A stretch of 64,000 bases of DNA from Peptococcaceae bacterium (GCA_017399005.1 JAFQEO010000035.1:186001-250000), one strand, 5' to 3'; positions 44,661-52,976 are shown, numbered from the stretch's first letter. Notes: generated from the letters alone by a model not told the origin. Translations and numbers: made by a program.

Positions 44661-45452
44661 CTACAGAATATTTTCCAAATCTTCAACCAGACCGGTCCAG
44701 CTTCTTACTTTTTTTGCTGCCAGAGCAATACCAGGCATGAAGGATTCTCTAGATAAGGAGTCATGACGGATTGTCAGTGTCTGACCCAGGCCACCGAAAA
44801 TTACCTCCTGGCTTGCTACAAAGCCAGGCAGACGCACGCTGTGTACGCGCATACCTTCGTATTCGCCGCCGCGAGCACCTTCAATTTTTTCATATTCGTC
44901 GGCCATACCCTGTTTAAATGCGGTACGGTTTTCTGCAATTTTTGCCAGTGTAGTTACGGCAGTGCCCGATGGAGCATCCAGTTTTTTATCATGATGCAGC
45001 TCGATAACTTCCACATGCGGCATATATTTGGCTGCTTCTGCAGCAAATTTCATCATTAATACAGCACCGATTGCATAGTTGGCTGCGTGGAACATACTGG
45101 TGTTGTTTTCTTCGGCCAGTTTGCCCATTTCAGCGCGTTCCTCTGCACTTAAACCAGTGGTGCCGGTTACCACGGCAATCCCTTTTTTCAGTACCTGCGG
45201 TACATTAGCACGCATAGCATCGGCTACCGTAAAATCAATCATAACATCTACTTCAGTTTCTGCCAGCAGTTTTTCCAGATTGGTTTCTACCAGAACACCT
45301 TCCACCGGACGGCCAATCAGTGCCCCGATTTCCATGCCCTGATATTCACGGTCAAACGCCGCAACCAGTTCCAGTTCCGGGTCATCCACTACTGTACGAC
45401 AGATTTCACGGCCCATACGGCCGCAGGCTCCCATTACCCCAACACGAATCAT
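44661..45452 (-). CDS. dapB: 4-hydroxy-tetrahydrodipicolinate reductase
   Basis: 263 residues. NAD(P) motif GVMGACGRMGREIC, VVTGTTGLS, the catalytic E-L-H-H-D-K-K-L-D-A-P-S-G-T-A block and EVIFGGLGQTLTIRHDS. Second committed step of the diaminopimelate branch. First gene behind the lysine riboswitch. Confidence 0.97.
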   Translation of the reverse strand: MIRVGVMGACGRMGREICRTVVDDPELELVAAFDREYQGMEIGALIGRPVEGVLVETNLEKLLAETEVDVMIDFTVADAMRANVPQVLKKGIAVVTGTTGLSAEERAEMGKLAEENNTSMFHAANYAIGAVLMMKFAAEAAKYMPHVEVIELHHDKKLDAPSGTAVTTLAKIAENRTAFKQGMADEYEKIEGARGGEYEGMRVHSVRLPGFVASQEVIFGGLGQTLTIRHDSLSRESFMPGIALAAKKVRSWTGLVEDLENIL

Positions 45453-45502
45453 ATGAAATTCCTCCTCTTACTCTCAGGGATAAGTTTCCAGCATCTCTTT
45501 AC

Positions 45503-45535
45503 AAAAAAAGCTAAAGGGAGAAACAACCCTTTAGC
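45503..45535 (-). terminator. Riboswitch expression-platform terminator
   Basis: GCTAAAGGG / CCCTTTAGC stem followed by seven T on the minus strand, between the lysine aptamer and dapB. Confidence 0.85.
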
Positions 45536-45784
45536 CAGATAGCTGCAGATAACCCCCATCCCCATACATGATAGCTCAACAGCACCTGCTTGGGTTTCAG
45601 ATGCTGACAGTCCTGTACCTGTTCGATACAGCCCCAGCCTGTTCCCTCAGGACAACAACAGACTTCGGCGAGCCTTCCTTTTATACCGGTTCAGCGATTT
45701 CCTGAATCTCCCCGACACTACTGATAAGGTTCGCGCCTCTACCCTATCTACTCAGACAAGGCATATTGTTATAGAATTTAGTTG
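45536..45784 (-). ncRNA. Lysine riboswitch (L box)
   Basis: On the minus strand the leader carries the lysine-aptamer core AGAGGCGCGAACC, ATCAGTAGTGTCGGGG, GGAAGGCTCGCCGAAG and CTGGGGCTG in the right order, ending in a terminator. Lysine binding would stop transcription of dapB-asd-dapA. The boundaries are approximate. This explains the 600-bp gap between dapB and the gene at 46080. Confidence 0.9.
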
Positions 45785-45790
45785 CCTATA

Positions 45791-45819
45791 ATCTTATCAT
45801 TACGACTGTTCGCTGTCAA
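45791..45819 (-). promoter_or_regulatory. Promoter of the lysine operon
   Basis: Minus strand TTGACA (45819-45814), 17-bp spacer, TAAGAT (45796-45791), just before the riboswitch. Confidence 0.8.
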
Positions 45820-45902
45820 CCATACAAATGTCTTTTTGCGGAAAAATACAGAAAAAATACAATGTACAGAACCTGTTAAGAAATACCGACTTTCTGCAGA
45901 AA

Positions 45903-45930
45903 AATCCCGGCCATTAACTGACCGGAATTT
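45903..45930. terminator. Hairpin behind the helical-protein gene
   Basis: CCGGcCA-ttaac-TGaCCGG with A-run on one side and T-run on the other. Confidence 0.5.
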
Positions 45931-46079
45931 TTGATTGATATCCGTTGTTATCCATTATCGGAAAACCGTTTCCGTTTTTTTAAGATGCGTGTTTTTCGAA
46001 ACAGCGGGCTTCTTTTTTCAATTTTCCGGTTTCGAAAAAACCGGCGTCTGTTTCGGAATAATCGTTTGAAAATACCCAT

Positions 46080-46394
46080 TTATTTTGTAATATCCTTTGC
46101 ATCGTTTCGTTTGCTTTCCAGATAAGCATCCACATAAGGTTCCGCTTTCTCCTGAATGCTTTCCGCGATTGCTTCTGCAATATTCCCTGCCTCTTCCAGA
46201 TTAGCTTCCAGTTTTTCTTCTACTTTATCCAGCATTTCATCCAGTTTTTCTTCCACATTTTCCGACAGCGCCTCGGCAATATTGCTTACTTCCTCCAGAT
46301 TTGTATCCAGATGTTCCGCTGCATGTTCCAGCACCGATTCTGCTTTATCCAGTATCTGCTCCGCTTTCTCTTTCAGATTATCCATGACATCCAT
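46080..46394 (-). CDS. Amphipathic all-helical acidic protein, unknown function
   Basis: 104 residues, AGGAGG eight bases upstream. No signal or hydrophobic segment; Glu/Ala/Lys-rich helices with an internal duplication: NLEEVSNIAEALSENVEEK (about 32-50) and NLEEAGNIAEAIAESIQEK (about 69-87). Resembles LEA/apolipoprotein-like amphipathic repeats, possibly membrane-surface or stress related, but no family is recognised. Confidence 0.75.
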   Translation of the reverse strand: MDVMDNLKEKAEQILDKAESVLEHAAEHLDTNLEEVSNIAEALSENVEEKLDEMLDKVEEKLEANLEEAGNIAEAIAESIQEKAEPYVDAYLESKRNDAKDITK

Positions 46395-46546
46395 GAGAAA
46401 TACCTCCTGTATATAAAATTTGTTCTTCCTGATTTTATTTTACTCTTCTTCTTTTAAAATTACAAGAGAGTACTGAATCGTCTGCAATACCCTTGAAATA
46501 AACGAAAAACGCTGTTTTTTGACAGCACTCCATTTTATTTCCGCTA

Positions 46547-46825
46547 CTACAGAAGCCCTTTACCATACAGGATAACCGGAATTATAATCTGAATTATCAA
46601 AATAGCCGGCATGCCGATTGTGAACGCTTTGTGCATCGTTTTATGATGAAACACCTGCATACCGAGATAACAGCCCAGGCTGCCGCCCAGTAAGGCTGTA
46701 ATAAAAAAATTCCGTTCCGGAATCCGCCATTGGTCTCTGCGGGCTTTTTGCTTGTCGATGCCCATCATTGCAAAACCGGTGAAGTTCACCACTGTCAGAT
46801 AAATACTCAGTATTGTGAAAATCAT
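46547..46825 (-). CDS. DUF1294 family membrane protein
   Basis: 92 residues with two to three hydrophobic helices and the DUF1294 pattern GIDKQKARRDQWRIPERNFF...GGSLGCYLGMQVFHHKT. Small membrane protein of unknown function. GAAAGGATGATTGG upstream of the ATG. Confidence 0.88.
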   Translation of the reverse strand: MIFTILSIYLTVVNFTGFAMMGIDKQKARRDQWRIPERNFFITALLGGSLGCYLGMQVFHHKTMHKAFTIGMPAILIIQIIIPVILYGKGLL

Positions 46826-46848
46826 CCAATCATCCTTTCGAAATCAAT

Positions 46849-46892
46849 AAAAAAAGGATATTCCATTCACCTTGCGGCTATGAAATATCCTT
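46849..46892 (-). terminator. Terminator of infC-rpmI-rplT
   Basis: AAGGATATT / AATATCCTT stem followed by a T-run on the minus strand. Confidence 0.8.
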
Positions 46893-46899
46893 AGATACC

Positions 46900-47256
46900 T
46901 TATGCTAAAGCTTTTTTAGCAACTTCTACTAAATCGCTGAAAGCTTTTGGATCAGTAATAGCCAGGTCAGCTAATACTTTACGGTTGATTTCTACACCAG
47001 CTTTTGTTAAGCCGTTGATGAATCTGCTGTAGGACATATCGTTCATTCTGCATGCAGCGTTGATACGAGCAATCCACAGTTTGCGGAAATCACGTTTGCG
47101 CAGTTTACGGTGAGCGTAAGCGTAACGTAAGGAACGCATTACAGCCTGGTTAGCTACGCGGTAGATTTTGGAACGGTTACCATAGTAACCTTTTGCCTGT
47201 CTTAAGATTTTTTTATGTCTGCGGTGAGAAGTTACACCACGTTTTACTCTTGCCAT
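46900..47256 (-). CDS. rplT: 50S ribosomal protein L20
   Basis: 118 residues, [20 protein letters not shown] start and [14 protein letters not shown]. Binds 23S rRNA early in assembly; in Bacillota it also represses this operon through the leader. 32 bp after rpmI. Confidence 0.98.
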   Translation of the reverse strand: MARVKRGVTSHRRHKKILRQAKGYYGNRSKIYRVANQAVMRSLRYAYAHRKLRKRDFRKLWIARINAACRMNDMSYSRFINGLTKAGVEINRKVLADLAITDPKAFSDLVEVAKKALA

Positions 47257-47288
47257 GGGTTGTCCAACCTCCTTCTATATCTTACCTA

Positions 47289-47486
47289 TTATTTGTAAGG
47301 AATTAATTTTGTTACACGTTTAGCATCGCCTTCAAACATAATTGCGGATTTACGCAGGTTACGTTTTCTCTTAGGAGATTTTTTTTCTAAGATGTGGCTT
47401 GTGAAAGCGTGGTTTCTTTTGATTTTACCAGAACCGGTTTTGCTGAATCTTTTAGCAGCACCTCTGTGGGTTTTCATTTTTGGCAT
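47289..47486 (-). CDS. rpmI: 50S ribosomal protein L35
   Basis: 65 residues, [20 protein letters not shown], strongly basic. Between infC and rplT in the conserved order. Confidence 0.98.
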   Translation of the reverse strand: MPKMKTHRGAAKRFSKTGSGKIKRNHAFTSHILEKKSPKRKRNLRKSAIMFEGDAKRVTKLIPYK

Positions 47487-47553
47487 TGTAATTTCCTCCT
47501 CTCGCTTGCTGATTCATCAGGTACAATGTATATACTACAATGTATTTTTATTA

Positions 47554-48066
47554 TTAGTCTCTGGACGGAGCCAGGATCATAATCATGTTACGGCCTTCCA
47601 CTTTTGCAGGTTTTTCAACTTTTGCAACACCGGTCAGCTCTTCTGCGAAACGTTCACACAGTTCCTTGCCCAGTTCCGGATGGGTAATTTCTCTACCGCG
47701 GAACATGATGGTAACTTTTACTTTGTCACCGGCAGCCAGGAATTTCGAAGCGTTTTTCGCTTTTGTCAGGAAGTCGTGATCTTCGATGTTTGGTCTCAGT
47801 TTCACTTCTTTTACGCTGATAACTTTCTGATTTTTCTTCGCTTCTTTTTCGCGTTTGCTCTGTTCATATTTATATTTACCATAATCCATGATACGGCATA
47901 CTGGAGGATTTGCATTTGGAGCAATTTCTACCAGATCCAGATTTTTTTCTGCTGCAATTTTCGCAGCATCGCGAGGTGCCATAACACCCAGCTGCTGACC
48001 AGCATCATCGATTAAACGAACTTCTTTACAACGAATCTCTTCGTTAATTCTTAATTCTTTACTAAT
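47554..48066 (-). CDS. infC: Translation initiation factor IF-3 with an AUU start codon
   Basis: 170 residues: N-domain (KELRINEEIRCKEVRLID), linker, C-domain (KEVKLRPNIEDHDF, GREITHPELG). Keeps 30S and 50S apart and checks initiator tRNA. The frame is open upstream to 48159, but that part is the leader. Homology and a strong AGGGAGGG place the start at ATT 48066-48064, the rare start that IF-3 itself discriminates against, giving autoregulation. Leader attenuator and promoter lie upstream. Confidence 0.95.
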   Translation of the reverse strand: MSKELRINEEIRCKEVRLIDDAGQQLGVMAPRDAAKIAAEKNLDLVEIAPNANPPVCRIMDYGKYKYEQSKREKEAKKNQKVISVKEVKLRPNIEDHDFLTKAKNASKFLAAGDKVKVTIMFRGREITHPELGKELCERFAEELTGVAKVEKPAKVEGRNMIMILAPSRD

Positions 48067-48106
48067 TGTGATTCCCTCCCTGGAATGAAGCACTTGACTG
48101 AACAAC

Positions 48107-48136
48107 AAAAAAGGCGAATGGAGAATCCCATCCGCC
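48107..48136 (-). terminator. L20-type leader attenuator
   Basis: GGCGGATGG / CCATTCGCC stem followed by six T on the minus strand, about 40 nt before infC; fits the attenuator of the infC-rpmI-rplT leader controlled by L20. Confidence 0.75.
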
Positions 48137-48265
48137 TGAATAAACATACATATCCACAAAGATACCCATGTAAAAGACTTTTATGAACCAACACAGCAAC
48201 CGGCCGGAAGGTGAGAAACGGATGGTTTCTACTTGAATAGCTTATTTGTTTCAATCAACTCGTAT

Positions 48266-48294
48266 ATAATACAATGTTTCATTCTGATTGTCAA
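48266..48294 (-). promoter_or_regulatory. Promoter of infC-rpmI-rplT
   Basis: Minus strand TTGACA (48294-48289), 17-bp spacer, TATTAT (48271-48266); leader of about 190 nt. The remaining gap to 48551 holds the divergent beta-CASP gene promoter (TATAAT at about 48491). Confidence 0.75.
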
Positions 48295-48551
48295 CTGTTT
48301 TTTAATTATTTTTCAAATTAATTTTTCGGTCATGAAATCTCTGACTCCATCATATTTTACATGGTCAGCCCGCTTATTACAAGTCCTTTCTACCAGTTTC
48401 TATCCATTTCGAATAATAAATCTAATATAAAAATTTCAACGTCCACCAATTAAGGAACTTTGTCCATTGTTTTGCAATCAGAAATCCTGTATAATATATT
48501 TGAACGACTAAAACAAAAACAGCTTGTATTGCTTAGAAAGAAGGGAACAAT

Positions 48552-50159
48552 ATGAAAATTGCGTTTTATGGAGCTGCCCACGAAGTGACAGGTTCCTGTA
48601 CTATTATTTATGCAAACGGCAAAACCATTCTGGTAGACTGCGGCCTGGAACAGGGCCCGGATATTTATGAAAACTGTACCCTGCCTTTTGCACCTTCTCA
48701 GATTGACTATGTGCTTTTAACCCATGCCCATATCGACCACTCTGGTAAAATTCCATCGCTGACAGCCGGCGGCTTCCGCGGCAAAATCTATACAACCGAA
48801 GCAACCGTGAAATTGTGCAATATCATGCTGCTGGATTCGGCACACATTCAGGAATCCGAGGCAAAATGGCGCAACCGCCGGGCAAAACGCTCCGGTGCAG
48901 AGCCTTATGTGCCGCTGTATACCACAGAAGATGCCGAGCGCGCTCTGAAACAGTTTGTGCCGTGCCAGTATGAAACCCCTGTCGATTTATGCAAAGGCAT
49001 TCGCGTATCCTTTACCGATGCCGGCCATCTGCTTGGCTCTGCAAGTATCCGCCTTTCTATCACAGAAGGCGGCCACACAGAAACCATTGTATTCTCCGGA
49101 GACCTGGGCAACTACGACCGCCCTCTGATTAACGATCCGAAAAATCCGAAAGACGCCGACTATGTGGTTATCGAATCCACCTACGGAAACCGGCTGCATG
49201 GCGAACGGCCCGATTATGTAAGCCAGCTGACCCGCATTCTGCAGGAAACTTTTGACCGGGGCGGCAATGTGGTAATTCCTTCTTTTGCAATTGGCCGTAC
49301 GCAGGAGCTTTTATATCTGTTCCGCATCATCAAGGAACAGAAACTGATTCACGGGCACGAAAACTTCCCGGTTTATGTAGACAGCCCGCTGGCCGTAGAG
49401 GCTACCGAAATCTACAGCAGCAACCTGACAGCCTTTTTTGACCAGGAAACACTGGATTTACTGGCGCAGGGCATCAACCCGATTAAATTCCCGGGGCTTA
49501 CCTTATCTATCTCCAGCGATGACTCCATGCTCATTAATCTGGATAAAACACCAAAGGTTATCCTTTCTGCCAGCGGTATGTGTGAAGCAGGCCGAATCCG
49601 CCATCATTTAAAACACAACCTCTGGCGAAGAGAATCCACCATCCTCTTTGTAGGTTATCAGGCAGCAGGCACACTGGGCAGTATTATTGTAAACGGTGCG
49701 CCTGAAGTAAAACTGTTTAACGAAACCATTCAGGTTAACGCACAGATTGAACAGCTTGACGGTATCAGCGGTCATGCCGACCGGGATATGCTGTTAAACT
49801 GGCTGAATGCTTTTGAAAAGAAACCGAAAATGGTATTTGTAAACCACGGGCACGACACCGTATGCGATGAATTTGCCCAGATGGTTACCGGACAGCTTGG
49901 CCTCAATGCCACCGCCCCGTACAATGGAGCCGAATATGATTTATTATCCGGCGCTACATTGATTCAGGGCAATACCAAACGCATTGAAAAGAAACCGGTG
50001 GAATGTGCCAAACAGAAAGTCACCCCTGCCTTCCGCGATTTACTGGCAGCAGGCCGCTGGCTCATGGCCATCATCGAAAAATATCGCGACGGCGCCAACA
50101 CCGACCTCAAGAAATTTGCAAAACAGATTATCACCCTGTGCGAAAAATGGGATAAATAA
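48552..50159 (+). CDS. MBL-fold beta-CASP hydrolase (putative RNase)
   Basis: 535 residues. Metal site T-H-A-H-I-D-H (His58, His60, Asp62, His63), GHLLGSASI, FSGDLG; beta-CASP domain with IPSFAIGRTQELLY, SASGMCEAGRIRHHL; RNA-specificity C-terminal part (QLDGISGHADRDML). Relatives process RNA or act on unknown nucleic acids. AGAAGGG precedes the ATG. Its last 27 bp, stop included, recur at 51129-51155 behind the inserted antitoxin/GNAT genes. Confidence 0.92.
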   Translation: MKIAFYGAAHEVTGSCTIIYANGKTILVDCGLEQGPDIYENCTLPFAPSQIDYVLLTHAHIDHSGKIPSLTAGGFRGKIYTTEATVKLCNIMLLDSAHIQESEAKWRNRRAKRSGAEPYVPLYTTEDAERALKQFVPCQYETPVDLCKGIRVSFTDAGHLLGSASIRLSITEGGHTETIVFSGDLGNYDRPLINDPKNPKDADYVVIESTYGNRLHGERPDYVSQLTRILQETFDRGGNVVIPSFAIGRTQELLYLFRIIKEQKLIHGHENFPVYVDSPLAVEATEIYSSNLTAFFDQETLDLLAQGINPIKFPGLTLSISSDDSMLINLDKTPKVILSASGMCEAGRIRHHLKHNLWRRESTILFVGYQAAGTLGSIIVNGAPEVKLFNETIQVNAQIEQLDGISGHADRDMLLNWLNAFEKKPKMVFVNHGHDTVCDEFAQMVTGQLGLNATAPYNGAEYDLLSGATLIQGNTKRIEKKPVECAKQKVTPAFRDLLAAGRWLMAIIEKYRDGANTDLKKFAKQIITLCEKWDK

Positions 50160-50160
50160 A
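50134..50160 (+). repeat. Direct repeat, left copy (3' end of beta-CASP gene)
   Basis: 27 bp identical to 51129-51155 (begins ccctgtgcgaaaaatggg, ends in the stop and an A-run). The two copies bracket the antitoxin/GNAT cassette. Confidence 0.9.
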
Positions 50161-50164
50161 ATAA

Positions 50165-50240
50165 TGTCGAAAATTGTTGGAATTTTCTTACATTAACTTG
50201 TGCAAATTGTATTTACAATTAACTGGAAGTTTGATACAAT
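50165..50240 (+). promoter_or_regulatory. 76-bp promoter/operator module, copy B (TA cassette)
   Basis: TTTACA (50212-50217), 17-bp spacer, TACAAT (50235-50240); inverted repeat TGCAAA-N5-TTTACA over the -35. Ungapped match to 17051-17126. Confidence 0.75.
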
Positions 50241-50275
50241 TCTGGTTGTGAGGTTTCATCCAGATAATCCGCCTA

Positions 50276-50326
50276 TTTACAATAACAACTGTTTCTTATA
50301 TAATAGAATCAAGAAGTGTTGTTATT
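50276..50326 (+). promoter_or_regulatory. Second promoter with flanking inverted repeat
   Basis: TTTACA (50276-50281), 17-bp spacer, TATAAT (50299-50304). AATAACAAC (50281-50289) and GTTGTTATT (50318-50326) flank the -10, a likely autoregulation operator for the antitoxin. Confidence 0.6.
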
Positions 50327-50371
50327 TTATGCTTAGCATATACTATATCGACATTGCAAAGGAGGGGTACC

Positions 50372-50536
50372 ATGGCAACAACATCTATTACAAAAAACTT
50401 TGTAATTCATGATCAGGAAAACTATCTGAAGTTAAAAAAAGAACTGGACAGTCGTCCTGCAAGAACTGTTCGTACCAGTGAAAACTCCTCTCTGAAACGG
50501 GGAAAAGAAAAATTAGCACAATTATCGTGTCGTTAA
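50372..50536 (+). CDS. Putative antitoxin partner of the GNAT protein
   Basis: 54 residues, MATTSITKNFVIHDQENYLK start, Arg/Ser/Lys-rich tail (RTVRTSENSSLKRGKEKLAQ). AAAGGAGGGG is ideally placed before the ATG. Overlaps the next gene by 10 bp, the usual layout of antitoxin-toxin pairs. N-terminal half predicted to be a short DNA-binding or dimerising unit, C-terminal half flexible. Family not recognised with certainty; role inferred from size, overlap and partner. Confidence 0.7.
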   Translation: MATTSITKNFVIHDQENYLKLKKELDSRPARTVRTSENSSLKRGKEKLAQLSCR

Positions 50537-51096
50537 AAGATTTTCTGGACGGAGCCTCTGACGATGCTGAAAAAGCATATCGCATGGAGGCTCTGTTTTC
50601 TTTTCATTGTGTCTTAGACTCTGATATTGAACACTTCCTGCATCATCGCGCCATTGATTTTGATAATCGAGGCTGGTGCAGCGTATATCTTCTTCTAGAC
50701 GAGGCTGCACTTGAAAACAAAAAATATCGTATCCTCGCCTATTTTACACTTTCGCATAAAGCAATGGTTCCGCATACTATCAGCAAATCAAAAATTAAAA
50801 CAGTAACCGGCGGGCTAAAAGAAGCGGACTCCCTGCATTTCGTTCTAATCGGTCAGCTTGGAAAACATATTGAAGAAATGCCGGATGGTTCTTGGAATAT
50901 AGCTTCTGTTCATTTAACAGAAATACTGGATTATGCATTTGAAATCATTGAAGAATCCAGCGCTTTAATTCCGTGCCGCTGCGTTTTAATTGAGTGTGAC
51001 CAGGAACGAACCAAACTACATCAGCTTTACAAAAACTACGGTTTTAAACTTTTACAGCAGGATGACAACCTATTGCAATTTTATAAACCATTATAG
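50527..51096 (+). CDS. GNAT-fold acetyltransferase, putative toxin
   Basis: 189 residues from a GTG that overlaps the end of the antitoxin frame. GNAT-like pattern: strand-rich centre, FVLIGQLGKH (acetyl-CoA loop region) and C-terminal CRCVLIECDQERTKLHQLYK then NYGFKLL, the usual GNAT ending (parts only quoted). With the small upstream gene it resembles GNAT toxin-antitoxin modules that acetylate aminoacyl-tRNA, but it could also be an ordinary acetyltransferase. Bracketed by the 27-bp repeat and AT-richer than its neighbours. Confidence 0.75.
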   Translation: MSLKDFLDGASDDAEKAYRMEALFSFHCVLDSDIEHFLHHRAIDFDNRGWCSVYLLLDEAALENKKYRILAYFTLSHKAMVPHTISKSKIKTVTGGLKEADSLHFVLIGQLGKHIEEMPDGSWNIASVHLTEILDYAFEIIEESSALIPCRCVLIECDQERTKLHQLYKNYGFKLLQQDDNLLQFYKPL

Positions 51097-51128
51097 CCAC
51101 GACTCAAGACCATCATTAAATAAAATCG

Positions 51129-51155
51129 CCCTGTGCGAAAAATGGGATAAATAAA
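51129..51155 (+). repeat. Direct repeat, right copy
   Basis: 27-bp copy of the beta-CASP gene's 3' end, preceded by a diverged further stretch (cgac..caaga) of the same gene end; followed by the hairpin at 51181-51240. Confidence 0.9.
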
Positions 51156-51180
51156 CACCACATAATCCATTTCAAAACAG

Positions 51181-51240
51181 GAAAAAGGTCTGAATATATT
51201 GCTCGTAATCCAGCGAAAGCAATATAACAGACCTTTTTTA
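51181..51240 (+). terminator. Terminator
   Basis: AAAAAGGTCTG..ATATTGCT / AGCAATAT..CAGACCTTTTTT long stem with T-run. Probably the original terminator of the beta-CASP gene, now behind the cassette. Confidence 0.8.
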
Positions 51241-51365
51241 TTTATGTTACATTTTATTTTGTAGTAAAGATGTTGAGTCGTCTTCCCCTGTTCTTTTTAC
51301 CCCTTTTATGCTACAATGACCTAAGTTGTTTCCGCAACAATCTGTAACAATCAAGGAGCATATAT

Positions 51366-52658
51366 ATGAAAAAAAGAACGCAATTTATTGCTTCCCTTGT
51401 CTTATTGACCATACTATTTACATTTGTTTTTCCATTTGCGAATCTGCCTGCATATGCTCAGGATGAACCGATACTCCAGGCAGAAGCCGCTATATTAGTG
51501 GATGCTGTCAGCGGGAAGATTCTTTATGAAAAGAATTCGGAAGCTCTTCTTGGGGTGGCCTCCATGTCAAAAATGATGACAGAATACCTTGTATTAGAAG
51601 CTATTAAATCCGGAAGCATCACCTGGAATCAGAATGTCACCATTGATGAATCTGTGCATAAACTTTCAGAAGTGCCGGGATTATCGAATATTGTCCTGAA
51701 ACAAGGAGAACCTTATACAGTAAAAGAACTTTATGAGGCAATGGCTATCTTTTCCGGCAATGCTGCCGCGGCAGCGCTGGCACAATTAATAGGCGGCACG
51801 GAAAAGGATTTTGTCATCCTGATGAACGAAAAAGCCGCGGAGCTGAATCTGAAAGATTATAAATTTGTCAACGCATCCGGTTTGAACAACTCGGATCTCC
51901 CTTATCCATATCCTGCGGGAGAGCAAAATGATGAAAATCTTATGTCTGCACGTGCCGCTGCCAGACTGGCATATTATTTGCTATCCGATTATCCTGAGGT
52001 TCTGGATACTGCAAAAAAACCATCTCTGCTGTTTAAGGACGGAAAAACATATCCAAATTCCAACTGGATGCTGCCGGGACTGATTGCCGAATACCATGGA
52101 GTTGACGGTTTAAAGACCGGTTATACAGGTTTCGCCGGCAACTGTTTTACTGGAACAGCCGAGCGAAACGGGACAAGATACCTTTCCGTTGTGATGCATG
52201 CAGAAACCAGATTATCACGGTTTTCCGAAACGGAAAAACTTCTGAATTATGCATTTCATAACTTTTCTGCAGAAGAGATTATAGAAAAAGGACATCCGGT
52301 AGCAACAATGTCTGTTCCGAACGGCAAGGAAACCTCTGTAACAGTTGAAACCGATGCTGCACTGAATGTTATCATCAAACAGGGAGAAAAAGAATCTCTT
52401 AAAACAAAACTCGTACTGGATCCCGATATGCTTGATGAAGACGGAAACCTGACTGCACCACTCAATAAAGGCGATAAAGTCGGTTATCTGACGCTTGATT
52501 TCGATAGTTCTGACCCTGGTTTCTTAACTGAAAATGGTGAACAAAGTATTCGTGTAGATGTTGTCGTTAGTGAAACAGTTGAAAAAGCAAACCCGCTCGT
52601 ACTGTGCATACGATTTATTGGAGAGTTTATCAGTAATATCTGGAATCATATCTTTTAA
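51366..52658 (+). CDS. dacF: D-alanyl-D-alanine carboxypeptidase (DacF/PBP5 type)
   Basis: 430 residues. Signal peptide (MKKRTQF, cleavage near AYAQDE), active-site S66-x-x-K69 (SMSK), SGN (130-132), KTG near 250, a C-terminal PBP5-like beta domain and a final amphipathic/hydrophobic helix for membrane binding. Trims the terminal D-Ala of peptidoglycan stem peptides. AAGGAG precedes the ATG. DacF types are often linked with sporulation in this phylum. Confidence 0.93.
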   Translation: MKKRTQFIASLVLLTILFTFVFPFANLPAYAQDEPILQAEAAILVDAVSGKILYEKNSEALLGVASMSKMMTEYLVLEAIKSGSITWNQNVTIDESVHKLSEVPGLSNIVLKQGEPYTVKELYEAMAIFSGNAAAAALAQLIGGTEKDFVILMNEKAAELNLKDYKFVNASGLNNSDLPYPYPAGEQNDENLMSARAAARLAYYLLSDYPEVLDTAKKPSLLFKDGKTYPNSNWMLPGLIAEYHGVDGLKTGYTGFAGNCFTGTAERNGTRYLSVVMHAETRLSRFSETEKLLNYAFHNFSAEEIIEKGHPVATMSVPNGKETSVTVETDAALNVIIKQGEKESLKTKLVLDPDMLDEDGNLTAPLNKGDKVGYLTLDFDSSDPGFLTENGEQSIRVDVVVSETVEKANPLVLCIRFIGEFISNIWNHIF

Positions 52659-52693
52659 CCGCTGAAACACACACAGAAAGCAAAATAAAAAAC

Positions 52694-52729
52694 AAGGCTG
52701 AGATGTTTTTATGCATCTCAGCCTTTGTT
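52694..52729 (+). terminator. dacF terminator (left copy of 36-bp duplicated hairpin)
   Basis: AAGGCTGAGATG / CATCTCAGCCTT stem with T-run. Recurs at 54011-54046 with one loop difference (35 of 36). Confidence 0.9.
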
Positions 52730-52869
52730 ATTTACGGAACCAGTTTGCCTGTAAACTGCATAGCAAATGCTTTGAATTTTCCGGCTGCCGGTGACTGGCA
52801 CAGGTATCATCGGTGGCATACAATATGAATCTTCGACACAACCCGCCAAAACATTACAAAAATGCCCGC

Positions 52870-52898
52870 TTGTAATTAGAATTACAGTACTGTAAAAT
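52870..52898 (+). promoter_or_regulatory. Promoter with two overlapping palindromes (second Rpn gene)
   Basis: TTGTAA (52870-52875), 17-bp spacer, TAAAAT (52893-52898). Palindromes TGTAATT-AG-AATTACA (52871-52886) and TTACAGTACTGTAA (52882-52895) fill the promoter, so a dimeric repressor is likely. Confidence 0.65.
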
Positions 52899-52976
52899 AT
52901 ATACATAGAAATATCTGTATAATTGCGCAATCAGAATTTCTCCTATCTATATTTGCATACAGAAGGGACGATACCC

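Noticed and set aside
45700-45770. tRNA-like GGTTCG segment
   Set aside because: It belongs to the lysine riboswitch core; no cloverleaf can be drawn. I see no tRNA or rRNA gene in the window.
47554-48159. infC starting at the ATG at 48159
   Set aside because: The extra 31 residues fall in the leader with the attenuator hairpin; there is no ribosome site, and IF-3 homology begins at the ATT at 48066.
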